This document shows, piece after piece, positions 34,570-44,545 of a stretch of DNA of 64,000 nt. Source of the stretch: Ulota crispa (Eukaryota > Streptophyta > Bryopsida > Orthotrichales > Orthotrichaceae); the NCBI GenBank assembly GCA_963920765.1, contig OY987248.1, positions 12,806,539 to 12,870,538 of the forward strand, in the 5' to 3' direction. The stretch's first letter is position 1. The number at the start of each line of letters is the position of its first letter. A program made the position numbers and the translations under genes. The notes under the pieces were generated by a model. It had not been told where the DNA came from. It ran no database searches and worked only from the letters and a program-made list of their open reading frames with translations.

Positions 34570-35014
34570 ATTTTGTTACATCGTCCAGAGGAGTATTTGG
34601 TCAAAGTGAAGGGAACCATTGGGAAAATTTCAGGCTACAACACTGTCACGTCGCTATCATTCATCACCAACAAGTGCCAGTTTGGACCCTACGGCAGTCC
34701 CACGGAAGAAGCATTCAAGAGCTCTTTAGGTAGAGAGGTGATTGGATTTTTTGGCAGGTGTAACTCTCGTCTTGGTCAAATTGGAGTCATTACTAGGACT
34801 CCGGGGCACTCAGACACCGTAGCAGTCCAAGGCCCTTGGGGTGTTGAATATGGCTCTCAATTTTGCAGCGGAAGAGGGGAACTCACAGAAATCTACATCA
34901 CGTTTACCAAAGCTTATCTTGTGGCCCTGCAGACCACCTATATATTTGGATTCGAACATGGGCAACTTTAAGAGTGACTCTTGAGGTGGCAAGAGTTCCG
35001 CCCAAATTGAGAAG
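34570..35014 (+). pseudogene. Jacalin gene exon 3: C-half of domain 2, N-half of domain 3, frameshifted
   Basis: The acceptor is ATACAG and the donor GAGAAG/GTAATA. ILLHRPEEYLVKVKG, SFITNKCQFGPYGS and IGFFGRCNS give the C-half; VQGPWGVEYGSQFC and LVALQTTY give the N-half. The exon is 445 nt, one more than a multiple of three. The final family block (NFKSDS, then GGKSS) is in a different frame from the rest and also contains a TGA at about 34980, so the copy has a single-base shift and a stop near its 3' end. Confidence 0.75.
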
Positions 35015-35165
35015 GTAATAATTTCTCTTGATATCACAGCTGGTTTGCACATGAAAATTAGGTTATGCTCTCCTTGGAACTCATTAAGAAAAATTACAGT
35101 AAATCCTTGATTGAAATCAATGTGGTGGAATGTGGATTCTAACATGTAATGGATGCTTGTAACAA

Positions 35166-35810
35166 ATTTCTTTACATTCTCCTGAGGAGTATCTTATCCA
35201 GGTGAAGGGAACAATTGATGCTGTCAATGACAAAGAGGCGGTGACATCGTTAACCTTCATTACAAATCAAAGAACTTATGGTCCTTATGGTTCGACATCC
35301 GGAAAGAGCTTCAAGAGCACACTTGCTAAAATTGGGGGCTTCTTTGGACGCTGCGACTCTCACATTCACCAGCTTGGTGTCATCATTGAGCTCTCTTCTG
35401 ACATCCAACTTCAAAGGATGTTTACAAAGACAATTGTCGTCACTAGAAATTACACCGACATAGGAGAACATGTATTCAGAGGTAAGCTCGTTCTAAATGG
35501 TGGGAAAAACAACAACCACATGGATACTGCACTAAAAACAGAGCATTCAAACAATGGGATTGTGCATTATCTGGGAAGCGATCCCAGTTACATAACCAAG
35601 CACCTCGTTAGCTCAGATGTTTTGGTGATTCAACAAGGTCCGTGGGGTGGCTCAAGTGGCCAAGAATTCTACGACGGAAGGGGTGATATTGTTGATCTAA
35701 ACATCAACTACAACGACAATCTTATCACCTCAATTCAGGTTGGCTATGAGCAAGGAGGCACAAATTTTCAAGCTCCACTACATGGCGGCAAAGGCACTCA
35801 ACATGTCAAG
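35166..35810 (+). pseudogene. Jacalin gene exon 4: C-half of domain 3, long linker, N-half of domain 4, acceptor lost
   Basis: 215 codons, open throughout. ISLHSPEEYLIQVKG, TFITNQRTYGPYGS and IGGFFGRCDS make the C-half. A linker of about 90 residues follows that I do not recognise, then QGPWGGSSGQEFYDGRGD, ITSIQVGYEQGG and the donor AAG/GTGCGC. Aligned with the other exons, it must start at 35166, where phase 0 is restored, but the preceding bases are AACAA instead of AACAG. The acceptor seems to have mutated from AG to AA. Confidence 0.75.
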
Positions 35811-36436
35811 GTGCGCAATTAATTCACCAAATCTAAGTGTCGATTTATCCATTTCCCAAACAATACTCAACTTAGTTTTGGGATAAGGGTGTTAGGGTTC
35901 AAGGATTTTAGGATTAGGGTTCAAGTTTAGGGTTGTTTTGTAGGTTACTTCCATTAACTAGTGCCTTGCTTTTTTGAAGTAGAGGCAGAAAAGAAATTTT
36001 TGACAATGTTTACTACAATGTTTGCAATTGATGTACTCCAAACTCAAGAGATTTCTTGGCTATTTGCTATAGTATCCATGGGGTGCTTGTTAAAAATAAT
36101 TAACATTTTTATGGTTGGAAACACAAAAGTTCTATAATGCTTTATTGAGTTATCAGTTGAACTTTCAATCTATGTATGTCTTCATCTTAACCCTTGAAAA
36201 TGTGACTTCTATTGTTTGGCAGGTATACATATTAGTTATAAGGTATAGAAGAATAAAAACTAGATGAAGAATGAATGTTGCGGATGTCAAAACCTAACTA
36301 ACATAGATTGTAGAGGACTAGAGACAGTTTTTCTCTTAGCAATTGAATAAGATTGCATAAGAATATCCATCACTCTATTAAATTTTTTGTACTCGCTTTT
36401 GCTACCTTATGTGGGGGTCTAAGTGGAACTATGCAG

Positions 36437-39400
36437 ATTAGTATGGATTCAAGTACCAAACATGTGTTTCAAGTAAAAGGGACAAGTGGATTGGTTGATG
36501 CTGCTCCAGCCATTACGTCCCTCACAATGGTCACTAACAAAGCCACATATGGGCCATATGGAAGCACGCAAGGTCGACGGTTTCAGAGTTCACGAGAGGG
36601 GATGGTGGTTGGAATTTTTGGTCAAGCAAGTGCAACTTTGCACTAGCTCGGAGTCATTACATTGATAAACACAACACCAAGAAATGGGCAATGCATACGT
36701 TGCTCAACGCACTATATATACTGCAGCAAATGCAGCTTGCAAAATTTGCAAGTCCCTAATTCAATTGGGATTGAAAATTCAACTTCAGTGCATATAACCC
36801 AAAACTGTTTTATAAATAGACTTGGCTTGAAAAACCGAAAAGATTATCTACACACACAAAATCCTTGGACATTGGAGTTGCAGCCGCCAACCGACCAGGT
36901 GCTGTCACCTAGTCCATTGCAGCCGCTGCCGGACCCGTCGACCGACCCACTATTGCCACCTGGTTCTCCGCCTAGTCCTCCGGAGCTGCCGACCGACCTG
37001 CTACCGCTGCTAGGTCCTCCGGAGCCGCCGACCGACCCGCTATCGCTGCCAAGTCCTCCGGAGCAGCCAACCGACCTGTTGCCGCCTCCAGGACCTCCGC
37101 CTAGTCCTCCGGAGTCGCCGACTGACCCGCTGCTGTCGCCAAGTCCTCTGCCTGGTCCTCCGGAGCCGCCAATGGACCCGCTACCACCTCCAGGTCCTTT
37201 GGAGCTGCCGACTGACTCGTTGCCACCGCCTGGTCCTCCAGAGCCGCCGACCGACCTACTATCGCCGCTAGGTCCTCCGCTAGGTCCTCTGCTAGGTCCT
37301 CCAAAGCCGCCGACCGACCCACTATCGCCGCCAGGTTCTCTGCCAAGTCCTTTGGAGCGGCCGACTGACCCGCTGCCGCCGCCAGGTCCTTTGCCTGGTC
37401 CTCTGGAGCCGCCAATCGACCCACTACCACCTCGAGGTTCTCTGGAGCCGCCGACCGACTCGTTGCCGCCGCCTGGTCCTCCAGAGCCGCCGACCGACCC
37501 ACTATTGCCGCCAGGTCCTCCGCTAGGTCCTCTGCCAGGTCCTTTGGAGCAGCCGACTGACCCGCTGCCGCCGCCAGGTCCTTTGCTTGGTCCTCCGGAG
37601 TGGCCGACCGACTTGCTAACACCGCCAGGTCCGCCGCCTGGACCTTCGGAGCTGCCAACGAACTTGCTGCCGCTACGAGGTCCTCCAAAGCCGCTGACTG
37701 ATCTGCTGCCACCGCCAAGTCCTCCGCCTAGTCCTTCAAAGCCACCGACCAACTCGCTGCTTCCGCCAAGTCTTCCGCCTAGTCCTCCGGAGCTGCCAAC
37801 TAACCCGCTACCACCTCTAGGTCCTCTGGAGCCGCCGACTGACCCGCTGCCGCCGCCAAGTCCGCCGCGTGGACCTCCGGAGCTGCCGACAAACTTGCTG
37901 CCACTGCCAGGTCCTCTGGAGCCACCAACCAATCCGCTACCGCCGCTAAGTCCTTTGCCTAGTCCTCCGGAGCCACCGACCAACCCGCTGCTGCTGCCAA
38001 GTCCTCCGCTTGGTCCTCTGGAGCCGCCAACCGACCCGCTACCATCTCCAGGTCCTCTGGAGCCGCCAACTGACCCGCTACTGCTGCCAGGTTCTCCGGA
38101 GCCACCGACCGACCAGTTGCTGCTGCCAGGTCCTCTGCCAGGTCCTCTAGAGCCGCCGACTAACCCGTTCCCGCCGCCAAGTCCTTTGCCTGGTCCTCTC
38201 GAGCCCCCGATCGACCTGCTGCTGCCGCTAGGTCCACTGCCTGGTCCTTCAGAGTCGTCAACGAACACGCTGCCGCCGCCGCAAGGTTCTCCAAAGTCGC
38301 CAACCGATTCGCTGCCACCATCGAGTGCACCGCCTAGTCTTCCGAAGCCGCTGATCAAACCGCTGCCATTGCCAGGTCCTCTGCTTGGTCCTTCGAAGCC
38401 GCCGTCCGACTTGCTGCCGCCGCCAAGTCTTTTGATTGGTCCTCCGGAGCCGTCAATTGATCCGCTGCCGCCGCCAGGTCCATTGCTTGGTCCTTTGGAG
38501 CTGCCGACAAACCCGCTGCCGCCGCCAGGTCCATTGCTTGGTCCTTCGGAGCTGCCGACAAACCCGCTGCCGTCGCCAGGTCCTTTGGAGCCGCCGACTG
38601 ATCCGCTGCCGCCGCCGGGTGCACCGTCTGGTCCTCTAGAGCCGCTGACTGACCCGCTGTTGACGCCAAGTCCTCCGCCTAGTCCTCCGGAGCCACTGAT
38701 CAACCAGCTGCTTCCGCTAGGTCCTTTGTCAAGTCCTTCGGAGCCGCCAACCGACTTGCTGCTGCCGCCAAGTCCTCCGCCTGGTTCTCCGGAGCGGCCA
38801 ACGGACTGGCTGCCACCGCTAGGTCTGCCGCCTGGTCCTCCGGAGTCGCCGACCGATCCGCTGCAGCTGCCGGGTGCACCGCCTGGTCTTCCAAAGCCAC
38901 CGACTGACCCGCTGCCGCTGCTTGGTCCTCTGCCTAGTCCTCCAGAGCCACCGACCAACCCGTTGCTTCCGCCAAGTCCTCCGTCTAGTCCTCCGGAGCC
39001 GCCAACCAACCTGCTACCATCTCCAGGTCCTTTGGAGCCGCAAACTAACCCGCTGCCGCTGCCAGGTTCTCTGGAGCTGCCGACCGACCCACTATTGCTG
39101 CCAGGTCCTCTGGAGTCGCCGACTGACCCATTGTCGCCGCCAAGTCCTTCGGAGCCGCTGACCGACCTACTGCTGCCGCCAGGTCCTCCGCCTCGACCTC
39201 TAGAGCTGTCAACAAACTCACTGCCGCCGCCAGGTCCTCCGAAGTCACCAACCGATCAGCTGCCGCCGCCAAGTCCTCCGCCTAGTCCTCCGGAGCCACT
39301 GACCAACCCGCTGCTGCCGCCAAGTCCTCCGCCTAGTCCTTCGAAGCCGCCAATCGACCCGCTACCACCTCCAGGTCCTCTGGAGCTGCCGACTGACTCA

Positions 39401-40318
39401 TTGCTGCCGCCTGGTCCTCCGGAGTCGCCGACCAATCCATTATCGCCGCCAGGTCCTCTGCCGGGTCCTCTGCCAAGTCCTCCGAAGCCGCCGACTGACC
39501 CACTGTTGCCGCTAGGTCTTTTGCTAGGTCCTTTGGAGCGGCCGACCGACCTGCTGCCGCCGCCAGGTCCTCCGCCTGGTCCTCTGGAGCGGCCAACCGA
39601 CTTGCTGACGCCTCCAGGTCCACTGCCTGGTCCTCCAGAGCTGCCGATGAACCCGTTGCTGCCACCAGGTCCTCCAAAGCCACCGACCGATTTGCTGCCG
39701 CTGTCGGGTGCACCGCCTGGTCCTCCAGAGCCGCCAATCAACCCGCTGCCAACCCCAAATCCTCCGCCTAGTCCTCCAGAGCCACCGACCAACCAGCTGT
39801 TGCCGCCAAGTCCTCCGCCTAGTCCTCCGGAGCCGCCAACCGATATGCTACCACCTCTAGGTCCTCTAGAGCCGCCGATTGACCCGCTCCCGCTGCTAGG
39901 TCCTTTACCTGGTCCTTTGGAGCCGCCGACCAACCCACTATCGCTGCTAGGTTCTCTGGAGCCGCTGACTGACCCGCTCCCGCTGCTAGGTCCTTCACCT
40001 GGTCCTCCGGAGCCGCCGATCAACCTGCTGCCACCGCCAAGTCCTCCGCCTGGTTCTCTAGAGCCGCCGACCGACCCACTGTTGCCACCAGGTCCTCTGG
40101 ATCCGCCGACCATCTCGTTGCCGCCACCAAGTCCTCCGCCTGGTCCTCCAGTGCTGCCGATGAACTCGCTGCCGCTGCCAAGTCCTATGGAGCCGCCAAC
40201 TGATCCACTGTCGCCGTCGGGTGCACCGCCTAGTCTTCCAAAGCTGCCGATCAATTTGCTGCCGCCGCTTGGTCCTCCGGAGCCGCCGACTGACCCGCTG
40301 TCAGGGCTACATTATGAG
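36437..40318 (+). pseudogene. Jacalin gene exon 5: C-half of domain 4 fused to giant proline-rich repeat
   Basis: 1,294 codons between acceptor ATGCAG and donor TATGAG/GTATTA, phase 0 at both ends like the other lectin exons. ISMDSSTKHVFQVKG, TMVTNKATYGPYGS and VVGIFGQAS form the C-half. A TAG at 36644-36646 stands where LxQLGV has Gln. The same frame continues through about 80 residues into some 1,140 codons built of PPTDPLPPPGPPPGPPE-like 17-codon units and shorter 13-codon units. Ser-Pro and Pro-Pro motifs resemble hydroxyproline-rich cell-wall proteins, but Tyr is almost absent. The frame ends SGLHYE at the donor. GC content is far above the surroundings. Because the repeat lacks stops in several frames, openness alone is weak evidence; the phase match at both ends is stronger. 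Confidence 0.7.
36880..40302 (+). repeat. Proline-rich coding minisatellite, 51-nt and 39-nt units
   Basis: About 3.4 kb of degenerate tandem units. The long unit is 17 codons, roughly (CCG CCG ACC GAC CCG CTG) then proline, glycine and glutamate codons; the short unit lacks four codons. Units differ mostly by C/T changes, giving Pro, Leu and Ser variants. The opposite strand is also open for long distances (Gly/Ser-rich), which is a by-product of the repeat. Confidence 0.9.
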
Positions 40319-41225
40319 GTATTATTTGTCTTCTTTCTCGGGTTTAAATGCCTTGGGGTTTATAGAGTTGTAAGCGCTTGGGCATATCACCGTGCAGGCA
40401 TCAATTTTGTCAATTTGGTGAGGAAGACTTGTGGATGCATGTACGTAGTGCGGCTAGTGCCTTGTCTAGGCTGCCATTAGTCAAGCGCGTGTGCTTGCTT
40501 GTACTGGTGGAAGCTCCTTGTTTTGCAGAGGCATTTTGTTTCTTGTTTTTGGCTTTCATCATTGAATTTCTGTTTCAGTTTTTGTGTACTTTTTAGTTTG
40601 GTGAGCAATGTACAAGACTCATTCTCATCTACAAGTGCTTGTGTAGTTCAAGAAATTAACCCAATTTGACTAGGCTTCATCCTTGAATTTGAGCTTCTTA
40701 TTTAATGTGGACAATACTTTGGTCTCTTTAGCTGTCCGGGAGTTTTAAATTGACATAACAAAGCTCGCAGAGAATGTATTTAGCAATAAAGTGTCACTAA
40801 CTGAGTTGAGCTCCATGAAAACTTGGTGCTTTTGGCTCAACTAGAATATTGATGGTATTTACGTTGTGTTGCAATAGGATATACTAACCTATTTGTTTCT
40901 ACAATATAATTGCTGGAGAACTAGTTGAAAACGACTTCATAATCAAATTCTTGAAGATAGGTGACTACTGACTAAACTAAATAAACAAACAAAGTCTAGT
41001 TTCAAACTACGGCATCGTATTAATTTCCTAATAGTGTTGTTTTTGTCTCTCAAATGCTTATGTCATTGAGGAGGTGCCCTCTCAAAGCTAAAATCACATC
41101 ATCTGGGACATAAAGCTGAGGCAAATGGCTCTAAAGGTGCAAGTCAAACGGTGTGGGATGTTGGGCTGATGGAGTTTTGCCTTGTTTGGGGTGTCTTGGC
41201 ACAATAGAGCAGTGGTGGTTTGATT
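40319..41225. other. Intron or spacer between proline-rich exon and jacalin domain 5
   Basis: No jacalin half or other domain is recognised. If the locus is one gene this is intron 5. If it is two genes, the second gene's promoter and start would lie here. I cannot decide between these from the sequence. Confidence 0.45.
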
Positions 41226-41443
41226 GGATTTGTGGAATCCATGTTGACAACGATTTCACAGTTCAAGGACCGTGGGGATTGATTGGAGAGACCAACTTTT
41301 ATGATGGGACTGGTGACATCAGTGAAATAGAGGTTGTGTACTTCGAGGAGTTCATCTTCCGTATTCAAACAACTTATGTTCTAAATGGGATGAGCTTCAA
41401 GCAATCTCCACAAGGTGGTTCAGGTGGCAATGTGGCCACCAAG
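41226..41443 (+). pseudogene. Jacalin exon 6: N-half of domain 5
   Basis: VQGPWGLIGETNFYDGTGDI, FRIQTTYVLNGMSFKQSPQG and a donor AAG/GTGAGT in phase 0 define the 3' part. The 5' boundary is uncertain: the frame is open from 41153, and acceptor-like AG dinucleotides lie at about 41206-41211 and 41260. The half-domain itself is intact. Confidence 0.65.
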
Positions 41444-41748
41444 GTGAGTCGCTCATTGGAGGTGCTTTCCTTGTGGTATGAAAAGTGGTTGTATGGTCAG
41501 TGCGGTGGCAAGTTTTGTTGAGAAACATGTTGCTGATGTGATGCTTAAGCAGTGATATGCTATTGTGTGTCCTTTCATTGAATGTTAGTCAGTGGGCGTC
41601 AATGAGCATTCCTCACAATAGCAAGTTGAGTGCTATTGTTTGTGGGTTCATTTTTGAAGTGCTAGAAGGTCATTGCATGGGTACAATTTGAATTGAAAAG
41701 ACAAAGTGCTTGGCGGAATTCTGAGTATTATATTGTTGCATTGTGTAG

Positions 41749-42203
41749 GTGATGCTGCAATATCCGGATGAGTATCTGGTCCAAGTGAGGGAAACCACTC
41801 GCGAGGTCTCCTTAGTAGGTGTTGCGATGACGTCTCTCACTTTTGTTACCAATAAGAAGATGTACGGACCCTATGGGTCTACAATGGAAGGCTCTAGTTT
41901 CGAGACTCAGCATGGACGGGTGATGGGCTTCTATGGGATAGCAAGATTGTGTTTGCATAGCATTAGAGTCCTGATGGCCAAAGTGGAAGACCCATGGGAC
42001 ACGGAAACTGTGGTCTTGCAAGAAGCTTGGGGTGGTCAAGGTGGAGTGTCGTTCTACGAATGTGGTGGCGAGGTGATTGAGCTACTAGTCTCTTATAACA
42101 ACCGGCAAGTTGTTTCTTTGCAAACGACGTATAGACGCGGAGGAAAAAGCTTCAAAAGCAGCCAACACGGTGGACAAAATGGGGCCGGTGCTAAACAATC
42201 AAG
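41749..42203 (+). pseudogene. Jacalin exon 7: C-half of domain 5, N-half of domain 6
   Basis: The acceptor is GTGTAG and the donor AAG/GTGCGT. VMLQYPDEYLVQVRE, TFVTNKKMYGPYGS and VMGFYGIAR make the C-half; LQEAWGGQGGVSFYE, VVSLQTTYRRGGKSFKS and QHGGQNG make the N-half. The exon is 455 nt, two over a multiple of three. The donor therefore falls out of the usual phase 0, so a base was probably lost near the 3' end or the true donor differs. Confidence 0.75.
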
Positions 42204-42418
42204 GTGCGTGAGATTAGGATTGAGAACTTTAATGTGTAGGACTCCATGGCTACTTGCATGTGCAACAAGTTAGCATGGTTGACATGCTCAAACAATAGTC
42301 CACATTTGTAATGCATTTGGGATGTTTTTTGAAACCTCAAAGGCTTGGCGTGAATAAAGAAGCTTGGCTTGCTTGCAGAGACTGATAGTGGAGCAATATG
42401 GGGCGATGTGGTTGGCAG

Positions 42419-42856
42419 ATAACTATGAAGTCTCCGGAGGAGTACTTGGTGCAAGTGAAGGGCAGTAGCTATCACGTCAACGAGTTGCTTGTCATTGCGA
42501 GCCTAGAGTTTGTGACAAACAAGCAACGCTACGGGCTTTATGGTGCATCGAATCCTCAATGGCAATTGAAATCTACTCAAAATAGTGGCAAAGTGGTTGG
42601 TTTCTTTAGAAAGGCGGGGCATTTCCTGGATCAATTGGGCGTGATTGTCAGCCTCCCTTTGTAGAGGCATAATTTGGTGACATGCCAAGGGTCTTGGGGA
42701 GGTTTGGAAAGGAGCCCATTTAGCAACGGAAGGGGCGAGATCTTTGAGCTCTTGGTGAAGTACAACAAAAAGCAAGTTGTATCTTTGCAAGTGACATACA
42801 AGCAAGGGGGGTCTCGATACAAGTCGCAATTGCGTGGTGGAGTTGGCAATGGTTAG
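42419..42856 (+). pseudogene. Jacalin exon 8: C-half of domain 6, N-half of domain 7, with TAGs
   Basis: The acceptor is TTGGCAG. ITMKSPEEYLVQVKG, EFVTNKQRYGLYG and VVGFFRKAG form the C-half, ending QLGVIVSLPL and a TAG at 42662-42664. In the same frame the N-half follows: CQGSWGGLERSPFSNGRGE, VVSLQVTYKQGGS, and GGVGNG then TAG at 42854-42856. No donor is found at the expected place and no C-half for domain 7 follows before the retroelement at 42984. Confidence 0.75.
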
Positions 42857-42983
42857 AGCATACAGATTGGACCTTCAAACTTGTAGGCTTCCATGTCCTT
42901 GCAATATGCATTAGAAATATTTTGGGATCCGGGAGAGGCCTTCTAGACATTGCTCTAGTCAATGGTGCGGTACAATGTCCGTG

Positions 42984-43242
42984 TGTCAAGGTTTGGCAAT
43001 TGCATGATCGACACTCTGTCCAAATCAACCAACATAAATTCTATGAGCCTCATTCCATAAATCGTTCATGACAAGCATTAAAAAATTAGGCAAGTAGTAT
43101 CAAAATCATTACATCTGTATTAGCAAAATGTTGCGTGAGAAACAAACCTCTTCACGTGGTTCTTAAAGGAAAGAGAAGGATCAACTAACCATAACCGTTG
43201 TAACCGTAATCAAGTCCTGCTGCTACTAACTAGTTTGTAACA
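42984..43242 (-). repeat. Ty3 element 3' LTR
   Basis: 259 bp, starts TGTCAAGGTTTGGCAATTGC and ends TAGTTTGTAACA on the plus strand. It pairs with 50086-50344, same length, differing almost only by transitions. Confidence 0.92.
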
Positions 43243-43329
43243 TTACCCTCTCTTTTATTGTCGATGTCGTGTTTTTTGAAAATGTGATTGTGGTGCCTTG
43301 GGATGGAATGTATGGAACTTTGCAATAGC

Positions 43330-44400
43330 ATTAGATGCATTCTCTAGATTTGCAGCTGGCTCCCAAGAGTGCTCCTCTGGTCCATAGCCCTTCTAAAAAA
43401 CAAAGTAATAGAGTTTCTTCTCGCGACCAAAAAATCGTGAATCAAAAACTTCACAAATCTCCCATTCCACATCTCCGTTGGGAGTGATTATTGGTGGAGG
43501 CGGTATATGGTGTCGTCCTGAAATGGTATCCTGCCAGTATCCTTCCAAAAGAGAGATGTGGAAGACGTCATGAATACGTAGTGTTTTTGGTAACTTCAAG
43601 CGGTAAACCACGTTTGAGAGTTTTGATATTATTGTAAATGGTTTCAAAAATTTATAATCCAATTTCCAGGACGGTACGGTGGTGGCAAAATTCTCATTCC
43701 AAAGAAGGACCTTGTCGCCAATTCTAAATGCTGGTTGCATCTTTACTCCACAATCATAAGTTTGCTTGGCTTGTTCTTCTACCATCTTAATCATTGTTTT
43801 TAGCTCTTTATGTACTTGTTGTACGTGCCAAATTTGGTCTTCTGCCGCCAGGAGTGTAGATGTGGTTGGTGTCAAAAATGATAATGTCAAATGATAACCG
43901 TAAGTAGCATAAAATGGAGAAAATCCTATTGCAGAATGACATGCATTATTATATGCAAATTTGGCCAACGGAAGGAGGTCAGTCCAATCATCTTGACGTC
44001 TTGTAGTAAAGATTTTCAAGAATTGTTCTACTACTTGGTTTACCCTCTCAGTTTGTTCATTTCCTTGAGAATGGAAGGCTATTGTTGGAGATGGCTGAAT
44101 CTTGAGAAGTTCACATAATCTTCTCATAAATTTGAATATAAAAGCCAAACCTCGATTTGATATTACATTATCCGGCATTCCATGGTGTTTTGGGATATGA
44201 TGCAAATATAAAAAAGTTGTTTCATTAGAATCAATTGTTTCTTTTGTAGGAATGAAATGAACTAACTTTGTGTTTTTATTCACCACGACCATGATAGAAT
44301 TGTATCCTTTGATATTTGGTAACTTAACTATAAAATCGGTAGAAATTCTTTCCAAGGTGCCTAGCCGGCTGGGAAGGGTTGCATCAACCTATATCTAGCA
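43330..44400 (-). pseudogene. Ty3 integrase catalytic core and chromodomain
   Basis: The frame reads ERISTDFIVKLP (first catalytic Asp), ISNRGLAFIF (usually SDRG, so the second Asp is replaced by Asn), and QTERVNQVVEQFL (the Glu). A GDKVLLW module and DVFHISLLEGYW follow. A chromodomain comes last: EWEICEVFDSRFFGREK, then a TAG at 43395-43393, then KGYGPEEHSWEP in the same frame. A TAG and a single-base frameshift near 44363-44350 separate this part from the zinc-binding part. Confidence 0.85.
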
Positions 44401-44545
44401 TGATGTGTAGCTTTTGATTGTTGGCAAAGGTCGCATCCGTCAATGTAGTAGTGAACATACCGGCAAATAGTAGGCCAATAAAAAACCCTTGTAACCAAGT
44501 CTAAGGTCTTTGCTTGTCCTTGGTGTCCAGCAGCAGGGGCATCGT
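44361..44545 (-). pseudogene. Ty3 integrase zinc-binding region
   Basis: DAPAAGHQGQAKTLDLVTR, VFYWPTICRYVHYYIDGC and CDLCQQSK match the HHCC-type N-terminal region that precedes the integrase core in Ty3 elements. Its upstream end is cut by the 1.74-kb insertion starting at 44546. Confidence 0.8.

Larger units (their letters stand above)
30778..42856 (+). pseudogene. Multi-domain jacalin-related lectin gene with proline-rich insert, decayed
   Basis: Eight exons carry halves of jacalin (mannose-binding type) beta-prism domains. The N-terminal half has GPWGG...FYDGRGDI...VxYxxxxVxSLQxxY...G. The C-terminal half has (I/V)xLxxPEEYLVQVKG...SLxFxTNKxxYGPYG...VVGFFGR...LxQLGV. All but the first exon begin, and most end, at the same phase-0 site inside the fold, so an exon joins the C-half of one domain to the N-half of the next. 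Six full domains and a seventh half can be assembled. A 3.88-kb exon puts about 1,140 proline-rich codons between domains 4 and 5. There is no signal peptide at the ATG (30778), as in many cytosolic jacalin lectins. Damage: in-frame TAG at 33925, 36644, 42662 and 42854, a frameshift plus TGA in exon 3, and a lost acceptor before exon 4. It could instead be two neighbouring genes split at the proline-rich exon. Confidence 0.8.

Noticed and set aside
36844-40254. Very long Gly/Ser-rich open frames on the minus strand (721 and 332 codons)
   Set aside because: They are complements of the Pro-rich repeat, which lacks stops in several frames. They have no flanking domain, start context or splice sites.
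2477-42856. TAG reassigned to Gln in this nucleus
   Set aside because: Two of the TAGs sit at expected Gln positions, but others do not, and TAA, TGA, frameshifts and a lost acceptor occur in the same loci. Ordinary decay explains all of it and a recoded plant nucleus is not known.
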